The position numbers were made by a program, and so were the translations under genes. DNA of 64,000 nucleotides from Liolophura sinensis (Eukaryota > Mollusca > Polyplacophora > Chitonida > Chitonidae), in NCBI RefSeq assembly GCF_032854445.1, contig NW_027017953.1:1306501-1370500 (forward strand), given 5' to 3'. This document shows positions 56,801 to 62,269 of the stretch, one piece after another. Positions within the stretch are counted from its first letter, which is position 1. Each line of letters opens with the position of its first letter. The notes below the pieces were generated by a model, which saw only the letters and a program-made list of their open reading frames with translations, was not told the DNA's origin and ran no database searches.

Positions 56801-59800
56801 ACCTGGGACGCATCCTGCAAACAAGCAATGTTCACCATAACGAGCTAGGACACATCCTGCAAACAGACAATGTTCACCATAACGAGCTAGGACACATCCT
56901 ACAAACAAACAATGTTCACCATAACGAGCTAGGACACATCTTGCAAACAAACAATGTTTGTAATCATGTTTTATTCAGTTTTGTGGTTATGGACCTGTGG
57001 ATACAGGCATAAAAGGAATCCACGAAATTCCCTGTCCACGACCGGCTCTCAGAAATAGTGGGAAAACTTTTTTTATACGCAAAGGCTGCCCTGTATATTC
57101 TACTCTATGATTTGTTCAAGTCAATCGCGAGACTATCAGAATTTGCTGTTTGTTTTTCACTTTGCTACAGTACAAGGCATGAGGGCAGCAACACAGCATT
57201 GACAAATGAAGAGAACAGATGAGTACAACAAATCAGCCCTTTGAAGCTGTCAATACCTACGTTTATAGGCTCTGAAGAGTAACATTGACCTTAGACATCG
57301 ACACTCACCTCTGACTTCAGGTCAGTAAATCTCCGTATCAACTTTATCATAGGCCATAACTGCACATTCTTACACAAACAAAATGCGTGCACTGCTACTG
57401 ACATAACGACCTCTCGTAGTTGACCTACATTTAAAGTGTGTGCTTGCGGGGGTATAAATCTAACAACGTCTTACATTTAAAGGGTGTGCCTGCGGGGGTA
57501 TGAATCCAAAAACGTCTTACATTTAAAGTGTGTGCCTGCAGGGGTATGGATCCACCAACGTCTTACATTTAAAGTGTGTGCCTGCGGGGGTATGGATCCA
57601 CCAACGTCTTACATTTAAAGTGTGTGCCTGCGGGTGTATGGATCCACCAACGTCTTACATTTAAAGTGTGTGCCTCCAGGGGTATGAATCCACCAACATC
57701 TTACATTTAAAGTGTGTGCCTGCGGGTGTATGGATCCACCAACGTCTTACATTTAAAGTGTGTGCCTGCGGGTGTATGGATCCACCAACGTGTTACATTT
57801 AAAGTGTGTGCCTGCGGGGGTGTGGATCCACCAACGTGTTACATTTAAAGTGTGTGCCTGCGGGGGTATAAATCTAACAACGTCTTACATTTAAAGGGTG
57901 TGCCTGCAGGGGTATGAATCCAAAAACGTCTTACATTTAAAGTGTGTGCCTCCAGGGGTATGGATCCACCAACATCTTACATTTAAAGTGTGTGCCTGCG
58001 GGGGTATGGATCCACCAACATCTTACATTTAAAGTGTGTGCCTGCAGGGGTATGGATCCACCAACGTCTTACATTTAAAGTGTGTGCCTGCGGGGGTGTG
58101 GATCCACCAACGTGTTACATTTAAAGTGTGTGCCTGCGGGTGTATGGATCCACCAACGTCTTACATTTAAAGTGTGTGCCTGCGGGGTGTGGATCCACCA
58201 ACGTGTTACATTTAAAGTGTGTGCTTGCGGGGGTATAAATCTAACAACGTCTTACATTTAAAGTGTGTGCCTGCGGGGGTATGGCCCCACCAACGTGTTA
58301 CATTTAAAGTGTGGTCTTGTTGGTGTATTAATCCACCAACGTCTTACATTTAAAGTGGGTGCCTGCAGGAGTATGGATCCACCAACGTGTTACATTTAAA
58401 GTGTGTGCTTGCGGGGGTATAAATCTAACAACGTCTTACATTTAAAGTGTGTGCCTGCGGGGGTATGGATCCACCAACGTCTTACATTTAAAGTGTGGTC
58501 TTGTTGGTGTATTAATCCACCAACGTCTTACATTTAAAGTGGGTGCCTGCAGGAGTATGGATCCACCAACGTGTTACATTTAAAGTGTGTGCTTGCGGGG
58601 GTATAAATCTAACAACGTCTTACATTTAAAGTGTGTGCTTGCGGGGGTATAAATCTAACAACGTCTTACATTGAAAGTGTGTGCCTGCAGGGGTATGGAT
58701 CCACCAACGTCTTACATTTAAAGTGGGTGCCTGCAGGAGTATGGATCCACCAACGTCTTACATTTAAAGTGTGGTCTTGTTGGTGTATTAATCCACCAAC
58801 GTCTTACATTTAAAGTGGGTGCCTGCGGGGGTATGGATCCACCAACGTCTTACATTTAAAGTGGGTGCCTGCAGGAGTATGGATCCACCAACGTGTTACA
58901 TTTAAAGTGGGTGCCTGCGGGAGTATGGATCCACCAACGTCTTACATTTAAAGTGGGTGCCTGCGGGGGTATGGATCCACCAACGTCTTACATTTAAAGT
59001 GTGGTCTTGTTGGTGTATTAATCCACCAACGTCTTACATTTAAAGTGGGTGCCTGCAGGAGTATGGATCCACCAACGTGTTACATTTAAAGTGTGGTCTT
59101 GTTGGTGTATTAATCCACCAACGTCTTACATTTAAAGTGGGTGCCTGCGGGGGTATGGATCCACCAACGTCTTACATTTAAAGTGGGTGCCTGCGGGAGT
59201 ATGGATCCACCAACGTCTTACATTTAAAGTGTGGGCTTGTGGGGGTATGGCCCCACCAACGTTTATATGTGTGCGTCCCAGGCCTGTGTCATTCAAATGG
59301 ACTGCACAGGAATATGCCAGTTTATCCTACCTTCACATCTTGTCCCCATGGGGTCACACCTCCGGCATGATGTAGTCGTCACACATCTCCTGTTACACTT
59401 CTCACCGTACCAGCCACCTGTGCACCCTAGGGTAATCAGAGAAAGAAATAATGCAGACGTAATGTATTCTTAGAAAAGAAAAATATATATTATTGATAAT
59501 AAATAATAACGGTGTTATTGTATTTATTTTTTTATTTGAAACTAGAGTATTTTCACTGATGCAATGGTGGTCAGTTTTATGGGTGGAGGAAACCGGAGTG
59601 ATTGGGGTAAAACAACCCAAGCTGTGGTTAGTTACACTGAGTAACTTTCCTTCGTGTTACGTTACCCTCACACGCCATACTTGTCGACCCCAACGACCGG
59701 AGACTCTGCTGATCGGGTTTGAATCCACACGTGCCCTGTGGTCAGGGATTGCTAGGAACTTACTCAGTAAGCTCCCGTTCTTGTTTTAGATTTTCTCGTA

Positions 59801-61658
59801 GATAACAGTTATGTGACGTATCTAGATTCCACGGCTGGCATCGACCAATTAGTACACGCCGGTAACTTACCTTCACATCGTGACCCAGTGGGGTCGCATC
59901 TGCGGCATGCTGAAGTCGGAAGACAGGGTCTGTCACACATCTCACCGTACCAGCCGTTTTCACACACTGGTTGTAATCCAGAAACAAAGATGCAATGGTG
60001 CAAACACAGCGATGCAATATTGCAAACATAGCGATGCAATAGTGCAAACATAACAATGAAAAGCAATACTTAGTTCTAGGATTGTATAAAGGCTAAACGA
60101 AGACAAATCGCAAATGAGGTACATCGCAAATCTTACAGTGAAGTGAACATGTTGATCGTGTTTGTATATTAAAATTATACCTACATTTTTTATAGAGAAA
60201 TATTTTTCGAGAACGGCGTGAAACTCCAGCCAAACAAATATATACATGTGCTAAACAAACACTCTGTTACAGTACCTATCTTCCCTACAATTGCTTTCTG
60301 GTCCGCCTGGGTACAACTGTAATTTGCATTAAATATTAATAGTGCTTAACTGGAATTCCGGCCCGACAACTAGAAAATACCTCCAACTCATCTTTGCTAT
60401 GCTTTGCTAGCGGGATTTTCCGTGTATGAATCACATGCTAATGGTTGTGTTGGACATTGATATCGCGACTTTTCCGACTGACGTATTTCTTGCGAATGTT
60501 TTATTCGACTTTTATTTTGTGTTGTAATGTCATCACACACCCGATATGACGCTTAAGTTTTGTCATCAGACACCCGATCTGAGGCTTGGGTTGTGTTGTC
60601 TAAAGTCATCACACACCCGATCTGAAGCTTAAATTTTGTAATCAGACACCCGATCTGACGCTTAAGTTGTGTTGTCTAAAGTCATCACACACCCGATCTG
60701 AAGCTTAAATTTTGTAATCAGACACCCGATCTGACGCTTAAGTTGTGTTGTCTAAAGTCATCACACACCCGATCTGAAGCTTAAATTTTGTAATCAGACA
60801 CCCGATCTGACGCTTAAGTTGTGTTGTCTAAAGTCATCACTCACCCGATCTGACGCTTAAGTTGTATTGCATAATGTTATCAGACAATCGGTTTGATGCT
60901 TAGGTTGTATTCTCAGACATTCAAAATACTCTGTTATTAAGTAATTGGTTTGAGTCTTTAGAGTCGTACTCAGGAATTCGTTATATGCATGAGCGTTCTC
61001 AGGCTTCTGCTTTGGGGGAAGATCATGACTAAATCAGACGAAAACCCTTGACCTAAAGATTTCAGAATACAAAATGTTAGGTTCATTTTGGCCACAGATT
61101 TTTTTCTCTCTAGAACACCATCGCTCGACAGGATTCGATATTGTTGTCATTTTTACATTTCAAGTATCACCCGCCACCACCTTCAACGAATGTCCTTGTT
61201 TGTAATAGGCAAGAGAAGAAGTAACGGATAAGTTTTGTTACTGTAGTCGATCTTATAGCAATTTCCCTTTGAAGCAAGTGGCCTATCTGTTTGAAATAAC
61301 GAGTTATTTGCATTTATTATATAAAAACCCAGTGCAACCGTTTTTTTTTAAAAATTAATTTGATTAATTTACTTGAACCACAATGGATTTGACGTGGTGA
61401 GATCAATGGTACTACCGGATGAAGTTAGTTTGCTTTGCCAAGGCAGATACTTACCATAAAGAAGGACCTCACAAAGTGTAAGTGGTAATTGATTTGACAA
61501 GGAAATCTTGACCCTATTTCCTAGAACTGGACTGGTACACTGATTAGTAATGACGTTGCCGGGACCCCAAGGTACGTTAGCCCTATCCTGATAGCATGCA
61601 GTGTAAATCCCCGGAGAGGTTTCCACAGACACAGTGAATCCGTTCAGCCTGGCACCGC
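32679..61658 (-). CDS. Gene B: FTP/EGF-like receptor tyrosine phosphatase (partial, whole span)
   Basis: Twenty-six well-supported minus-strand exons plus one doubtful 42-nt exon. In order: FTP domain C-half, EGF-like repeats of 32, 32, 50, 52, 51, 53, 53 and 53 codons, a transmembrane exon, two juxtamembrane exons, PTP domain D1 and most of PTP domain D2. D1 has K-x-R-Y, W-P-D-H-G and H-C-S-A-G-I-G-R-T-G, all needed for phosphotyrosine hydrolysis. D2 has lost the WPD Asp and the P-loop Arg. The 5' part (signal peptide, first FTP half) should lie beyond 64000. The last D2 exon was not found between 25.5 and 32.6 kb. The gene is a tandem paralog of gene A in its ectodomain. Role: inferred ligand-controlled dephosphorylation at the plasma membrane. 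Confidence 0.85.
33280..33428 (-). CDS. Gene B: PTP D2, lost WPD loop
   Basis: A 149-nt exon, phase 0 to 2: A-I-K-Q-F-R-Y-Q-K-W-Q-K-K-P-S, ending A-P-I-L-V-H-C plus two bases. W-P-D-H-G of D1 is W-Q-K-K-P here, so the general acid is missing. The Cys remains. Acceptor CTTTCCAG, donor GTGAGT at 33274-33279. Confidence 0.87.
33495..34490. repeat. 25-bp minisatellite, about 40 copies
   Basis: Unit GCTTCGGCAGTGACACAAAG CCCGT with 24-bp variants (GCTTGGGCAGTGACACAAAT CCGC). It begins about 65 bp upstream (coding sense) of the D2 exon 33280-33428. Frames of up to 285 codons here are by-products. Confidence 0.94.
34675..35012. repeat. 23-bp minisatellite, about 15 copies
   Basis: Unit GCGACATGACTGCAGAACAG TAT. 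On the coding strand each unit holds TGTTCTGCAG, an acceptor-like string. Same gene B intron as the 25-bp array. Confidence 0.93.
35755..35877 (-). CDS. Gene B: PTP D2, Y-W exon
   Basis: A 123-nt phase 0-0 exon: N-V-G-I-Y-W-T-D-Q-K-G-T-F-G-P-F-E. It aligns with the K-C-x-Q-Y-W-P exon of D1, but Lys-Cys is gone and Pro is Thr. Acceptor CCAACAG, donor GTAGTC (weak). Confidence 0.8.
36453..36587 (-). CDS. Gene B: PTP D2, F-I-x-T-Q and D-F-W-R-L-V exon
   Basis: A 135-nt phase 0-0 exon: G-F-I-L-T-Q-T-P-L-P, V-V-D-F-W-R-L-V-Y-D-H, R-T-I-V-M-F-D. Typical D2 core. It joins in one exon what D1 splits over two. Donor GTTAGC. Confidence 0.88.
36679..36752 (-). CDS. Gene B: PTP D2, D-Y-I-N-A exon
   Basis: A 74-nt exon, phase 1 to 0: D-R-Y-R-P-Y-L-S-T-P, N-D-Y-I-N-A-V-F-L-P. 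D2 counterpart of the D1 exon 43620-43696. Donor GTAAGC at 36673-36678. No repeat array grew at this junction. Confidence 0.87.
37417..37513 (-). CDS. Gene B: start of PTP D2
   Basis: A 97-nt exon, phase 0 to 1: I-L-E-E-V-T-P-T-L-D-K-A, then L-P-K-N-R-N-Q-I-L. D2 equivalent of the pTyr loop; the Tyr of K-N-R-Y is replaced (N-R-N-Q). Acceptor TTGTGCAG, donor GTTTGG. Confidence 0.78.
37718..37775 (-). other. tRNA-like sequence (SINE head or tRNA pseudogene)
   Basis: Minus strand reads GCTGGTCGAATGGTTTAGAT (A-box-like) and, about 25 bases later, GTTCGAAACCC (strong B box), followed by a run of T. The T stem does not pair well, so it is not a good tRNA gene. Likely the pol III head of a SINE. 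Confidence 0.4.
38029..38178 (-). CDS. Gene B: end of PTP D1 and D1-D2 linker
   Basis: A 150-nt phase 0-0 exon: E-Q-Y-E-F-L-H-E-A-L-A-E-A-L, then a linker and Q-P-K-L-A-A-Q-F-K. The opening Q-Y is the end of the Q-loop in receptor PTPs and the helix closes D1. Donor GTTATT is non-optimal. Confidence 0.85.
39206..39247 (-). CDS. Gene B: possible 42-nt cassette exon in the Q-loop region
   Basis: Between two firmly called exons lies a 42-nt phase 0-0 segment with good signals (AAATTTCAG acceptor, GTAAGT donor at 39200-39205) reading N-P-I-D-N-H-Y-M-A-I-E-E-L-L. Normal PTPs go straight from M-V-Q-T to x-Q-Y-x-F, and the next exon supplies E-Q-Y-E-F-L-H-E-A-L. The segment loosely resembles that same helix, so it could be a diverged duplicate, an alternative exon or chance. 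Low confidence as a constitutive exon. Confidence 0.35.
39372..39507 (-). CDS. Gene B: PTP D1, P-loop and Q-loop
   Basis: A 136-nt exon, phase 2 to 0: S-A-G-I-G-R-T-G-T-F-I-A-L-D, then L-R-Q-Q-R-V-N-M-V-Q-T-Q. With the previous exon it gives H-C-S-A-G-I-G-R-T-G, the full CX5R signature, and the Q-T-x-x-Q-Y loop starts at its end. D1 is predicted active. Confidence 0.92.
39952..40097 (-). CDS. Gene B: PTP D1, WPD loop and catalytic Cys
   Basis: A 146-nt exon, phase 0 to 2: Q-F-H-F-T-A-W-P-D-H-G-T-P-S-G, ending P-G-P-I-V-V-H-C plus two bases. It carries the general-acid Asp (WPD) and the nucleophilic Cys. The codon after Cys is split and completed as Ser by the next exon. Confidence 0.92.
40508..40633 (-). 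CDS. Gene B: PTP D1, K-C-x-Q-Y-W-P exon
   Basis: A 126-nt phase 0-0 exon: K-K-C-N-Q-Y-W-P-T-E-G-S, F-G-V-I-E-V-T-L-L. The K-C-x-x-Y-W-P motif is diagnostic for PTP domains. Donor GTAAGT at 40502-40507. Confidence 0.9.
40868..40965 (-). CDS. Gene B: PTP D1, D-F-x-R-M-x-W-E-Q exon
   Basis: A 98-nt exon, phase 1 to 0: P-T-D-L-I-I-N-D-F-M-R-M-L-W-E-Q, N-V-G-I-V-V-M-V-T-N-L-V-E. Standard PTP core helix and strand. Donor GTATGT at 40862-40867. Confidence 0.9.
41881..41917 (-). CDS. Gene B: PTP D1, F-I-A-S-Q-G exon
   Basis: A 37-nt exon, phase 0 to 1: G-F-E-K-P-K-T-F-I-A-S-Q-G. Classic PTP motif that follows D-Y-I-N-A-S. Acceptor CAACACAG, donor GTAAAT. Confidence 0.87.
42430..43613 (-). repeat. 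53-bp array copying a PTP exon end and its splice donor, about 23 copies
   Basis: Coding-strand unit: ACAAACGGACACTCGGATTC, TATCAACGCCTCGTATATTA, AT, then GTGAGTAAAAC. Compared with exon 43620-43696 (TCGGATTATATTAACGCCTC then GTATATTAAT and GTGAGTAAAAC) the unit is the last 40 or so exon bases plus the donor and 5-11 intron bases. Many units keep a consensus GTGAGT or GTAAGT. 53 is not a multiple of 3. Confidence 0.92.
43620..43696 (-). CDS. Gene B: PTP D1, D-Y-I-N-A-S exon
   Basis: A 77-nt exon, phase 1 to 0: D-H-S-R-V-I-L-K-P, S-D-Y-I-N-A-S-Y-I-N. This is a strongly conserved PTP core stretch. The donor GTGAGT (43614-43619), the 40 or so exon bases before it and the first intron bases are the unit of the 53-bp array that fills the following intron. 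Confidence 0.9.
44031..44118 (-). CDS. Gene B: PTP D1, pTyr-loop exon
   Basis: An 88-nt exon, phase 0 to 1: K-F-P-V-G-L-H-T-K-H-D-V-A, D-L-P-C-N-R-N-K-S-R-Y-K-N-L. The N-K-x-R-Y motif is the PTP phosphotyrosine recognition loop; its Tyr stacks on the substrate ring in the family. Acceptor AATGTTACAG, donor GTGAGT at 44025-44030. Confidence 0.88.
44119..45669. other. Gene B intron, mostly unique
   Basis: One copy of the dispersed repeat near 44830-44930. No exon between phase-0 donor 45664 and acceptor 44118 is needed: the protein reads continuously across it. Confidence 0.5.
45670..45821 (-). CDS. Gene B: juxtamembrane exon 2 and start of PTP D1
   Basis: A 152-nt exon, phase 1 to 0: G-L-G-V-D-N-V-P-V-Q-M-N-E-A-D, then V-S-A-D-E-F-W-E-Y-Y-H-R-K-K and F-S-A-E-Y-D. 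The E-F-x-x-Y-x-x-x-K stretch is the N-terminal helix that precedes receptor PTP catalytic domains. Donor GTAAGC at 45664-45669. Confidence 0.82.
46109..46215 (-). CDS. Gene B: juxtamembrane exon 1
   Basis: A 107-nt exon, phase 2 in and phase 1 out: R-R-R-S-S-S-A-S-N-D-R-K-I-S-F-S-R-N-P-V-G-R-P-E-D-Q. Basic, Ser-rich cytoplasmic linker just inside the membrane. The acceptor has two in-frame AGs three bases apart (AAAAGGAG), so plus or minus one Arg is possible. Donor GTATAT is weak but gives the phase the next exon needs. Confidence 0.65.
46663..46768 (-). CDS. Gene B: transmembrane exon
   Basis: A 106-nt exon entered in phase 1 and left in phase 2: M-E-I-T-V-S-Q-D-S-S-T-G-K then I-A-G-G-I-V-G-A-L-F-L-V-A and V-V-V-F-V-I-M-Y-R. 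A single membrane helix with a polar outer flank and Tyr-Arg on the inner side. Acceptor ACAGTTACAG, donor GTAGTT. Confidence 0.8.
46769..47479. other. Gene B intron next to the transmembrane exon
   Basis: No exon recognised. A short G-rich tract (TGGGGTGGTGGTGGGGTGGG) lies near 47078. Confidence 0.4.
47480..48560. repeat. 36-bp array with EGF-exon-end-like unit, about 30 copies
   Basis: Plus-strand unit ACATGTGTTACCTGTCTGAC plus ATCGCTGTCCCGCGTT. On the coding strand each unit reads CAGCGATGTCAGACAG then GTAACA, which would be Q-R-C-Q-T plus a phase-1 donor, just like EGF exon ends here (E-R-C-N-T, I-K-C-D-T). No complete exon of this type was found nearby. Six-frame frames over 300 codons are by-products of the 36-bp period. 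Confidence 0.9.
48561..49122. other. Gene B intron between array and EGF exons
   Basis: Unique sequence with no exon or element recognised. Confidence 0.4.
49123..49281 (-). CDS. Gene B: EGF-like repeat (53 codons), tandem copy 3
   Basis: A 159-nt phase 1-1 exon: A-C-T-D-G-M-W-G-P-D-C, S-G-E-C-P-V-T-E-G-N-P-R-C, G-N-T-D-T-T-C-R-T-R. Last EGF unit recognised before the transmembrane exon. Its donor is GTGAGT (49117-49122), like gene A exon 10295-10453, whereas the other two copies use GTAAGT. Confidence 0.86.
49630..49788 (-). CDS. Gene B: EGF-like repeat (53 codons), tandem copy 2
   Basis: A 159-nt phase 1-1 exon: A-C-T-D-G-M-W-G-P-D-C-K-T-P-C-G-G-C-Y, S-G-V-C-P-V-I-E-G-N-S-R-C. Together with about 340 bp of intron it is a near-identical neighbour of the copies on both sides (period about 505 bp). 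Donor GTAAGT at 49624-49629. Confidence 0.86.
50131..50289 (-). CDS. Gene B: EGF-like repeat (53 codons), tandem copy 1
   Basis: A 159-nt phase 1-1 exon: A-C-T-D-G-M-W-G-A-D-C-K-T-P-C-G-N-C-N, S-G-V-C-P-V-I-E-G-N-P-R-C, G-Y-T-D-T-T-C-R-T-R. First of three almost identical exons. Donor GTAAGT at 50125-50130. It shares A-D-C with gene A exon 10295-10453, where the other two copies have P-D-C. Confidence 0.87.
50365..50430. repeat. 21-bp repeat, three copies
   Basis: GATAATAATGAGAAGAACGA G repeated three times in the intron before the first 53-codon exon. Confidence 0.85.
50775..50927 (-). CDS. Gene B: EGF-like repeat (51 codons)
   Basis: A 153-nt phase 1-1 exon: E-C-L-A-G-K-W-G-T-N-C-A-S-S-C-G-Q-C-Y, S-G-E-C-T-L-S-A-G-N-P-R-C-A-A-G-Y-K-G. 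Eight Cys. Donor GTAAGT at 50769-50774. Same length as gene A exon 8735-8887, but with the normal first Cys. Confidence 0.85.
51190..51830. repeat. 20-bp minisatellite, left part
   Basis: Unit GATGAGGTAACAATAGTACA with variants, about 32 copies. Lies in the intron between the 52- and 51-codon EGF exons of gene B. Confidence 0.93.
51831..51978 (-). mobile_element. SINE inserted in the 20-bp array
   Basis: TTTATTTATTTCATTGGTGT tail on the left, GACGGCGGCAAGCATTATGG body and GATCGCATTGGTGAGAGACT, internally deleted, no tRNA head. Array units lie on both sides. Confidence 0.8.
51979..52045. repeat. 20-bp minisatellite, right part
   Basis: Three units of the 51190-51830 array, continuing after the SINE. 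Confidence 0.88.
52390..52545 (-). CDS. Gene B: EGF-like repeat (52 codons)
   Basis: A 156-nt phase 1-1 exon: C-T-R-G-T-Y-G-P-D-C-G-R-S-C-G-F-C-A, T-S-G-H-C-P-N, L-P-R-C-I-P-G-Y-T-G-I-K-C-D-T-G. Acceptor AACTCCTAG, donor GTAAGT at 52384-52389. Gene A keeps only a fragment of the equivalent exon at 13890-13940. Confidence 0.84.
52938..53087 (-). CDS. Gene B: EGF-like repeat (50 codons)
   Basis: A 150-nt phase 1-1 exon: C-V-L-G-R-H-G-E-H-C-L-S-L-C-G-K-C-Y, G-E-C-P-V-T-D-G, C-Q-A-G-Y-T-G-L-P-C-L-N. Counterpart of gene A 14078-14227. Its acceptor (TTTGTTTGCAG) and first 32 nt form the unit of the 42-bp array directly upstream. The true 5' end is therefore ambiguous: every array unit offers the same acceptor in the same phase. 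Confidence 0.8.
53088..56956 (-). repeat. 42-bp array copying an EGF exon acceptor and start, about 90 copies
   Basis: Coding-strand unit: TTTGTTTGCAG then GATGTGTCCTAGCTCGTTAT GGTGAACATTG. The last unit is the real intron end and start of exon 52938-53087. Each unit has a T-rich tract, CAG and the codons for C-V-L-x-R-Y-G-E-H-C-L in the same phase. With 42 bp (14 codons) the frame stays open through many units until occasional one-base deletions. A roughly 499-bp higher-order repeat is visible at 53.24-53.97 kb. Confidence 0.94.
57437..59255. repeat. 46-bp minisatellite, about 40 copies
   Basis: Unit ACATTTAAAGTGTGTGCCTG plus CGGGGGTATGGATCCACCAA CGTCTT. Variants (GGTCTTGTTGGTGTATTAAT, GGTATAAATCTAACAACG) recur in blocks, so it has higher-order order. 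Each unit contains GGATCC. On the coding strand it reads CCCCCGCAG, 15 bases, then GTAAGA. Confidence 0.95.
59331..59426 (-). CDS. Gene B: EGF-like repeat (32 codons), copy 2
   Basis: A 96-nt phase 1-1 exon: C-T-G-G-W-Y-G-E-K-C-N-R-R-C, S-C-R-R-C-D-P-M-G-T-R-C-E-G. Acceptor TTACCCTAG; the donor GTAGGA is weak. A duplicate of 59871-59966 that gene A lacks. A 46-bp array begins about 75 bp into the following intron. Confidence 0.78.
59522..59755 (-). mobile_element. Diverged SINE copy
   Basis: TTTATTTGAAACTAGAGTAT through GGGTGGAGGAAACCGGAGTG on the plus strand, and GGATTCAAACCC (B-box-like) on the minus strand. A relative of the other SINEs with a different middle part. Confidence 0.55.
59871..59966 (-). 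CDS. Gene B: EGF-like repeat (32 codons), copy 1
   Basis: A 96-nt phase 1-1 exon: V-C-E-N-G-W-Y-G-E-M-C-D-R-P-C, A-C-R-R-C-D-P-T-G-S-R-C-E-G. Six Cys, donor GTAAGT at 59865-59870. Homologous to the next exon and to gene A 14555-14650. Confidence 0.83.
60188..60240 (+). mobile_element. SINE tail fragment
   Basis: AATATTTTTCGAGAACGGCG TGAAACTCCAGCC then AAACAAATATATA matches only the 3' end of the family. Confidence 0.5.
60529..60900. repeat. 76-bp tandem repeat, about 4 copies
   Basis: GTCATCACACACCCGATCTG starts recur at 60605, 60681, 60757 and 60833. Each unit contains two half-units built on ACACCCGATCTGA. Lies between the FTP and first EGF exon of gene B. Confidence 0.9.
61455..61658 (-). 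CDS. Gene B: FTP domain, C-terminal half
   Basis: A 204-nt phase 1-1 exon: G-A-R-L-N-G-F-T-V-S-V-E-T-S-P-G, C-T-S-P-V-L-G-N-R-V-K-I-S-L, ending L-T-L-C-E-V-L-L-Y-G. Same length, phase and motifs as gene A exon 16114-16317. Acceptor CAATATTTCAG, donor GTAAGT at 61449-61454. The N-terminal half is not in the window. Confidence 0.87.
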
Positions 61659-62265
61659 CTGAAATATTGAAAGAGTGCAAATGTGACGAGGGGAACAGAC
61701 GCTGGACATCGCAGAATCGTTTGTTTTATTGGTATTTCGTGTTTCTTTTTTTTTAAAACTGGTTGCCTTTATGTAAAATCCGTCATATTTCCTACCAATA
61801 TTGCCCTTCGCTAGTGACACGTTACACCACAAGCTCTACACACTGATATATAGGACGTCCATAGTATTGTAAAGATAGTAAAGATAGAATAATTTTTCTA
61901 ACTCATAATGTTAAAAACTCCATAAGCTTGATTTCAACACCAACAGCTTATTGCCTCAGGTTTAGTTGTAATTATCTAAAAAATATGCATGTGGCATGCC
62001 AGACAATGGGCGTTGAGAGTAATTCGTTTTACTATAGCTACACCAACATGCGGTTAGAACAAACTCCACACAGTAACACAGTCTACACTACAGTCTCTGC
62101 GAAAAATCCACATTCTTTTTTTTCATATAACAGAATATCCTCACATCCAACTCTAAAACCATTCTGAAGTGAGAACATACACTACCAGAGATAAAATAAA
62201 ATTCATTTATTAAGGTTTTATTATATTAAAACCTGTAAACAATTTAAAATATAGTAGTGTGAGAA
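61659..62265. other. Gene B intron upstream of the FTP C-half
   Basis: Unique AT-rich sequence, no exon recognised. The FTP N-terminal exon (about 231 nt expected) is not here. Confidence 0.5.
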
Positions 62266-62269
62266 TAAA

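Noticed and set aside
53088-56956. CRISPR-like regular repeat pattern
   Set aside because: There are no unique spacers; units are contiguous head-to-tail copies, and the genome is eukaryotic.
53088-57012. Long Cys-rich minus-strand frames and His-rich plus-strand frames
   Set aside because: They follow from the 42-bp unit. I keep the minus-strand frame only as a possible exon extension, not as a gene.
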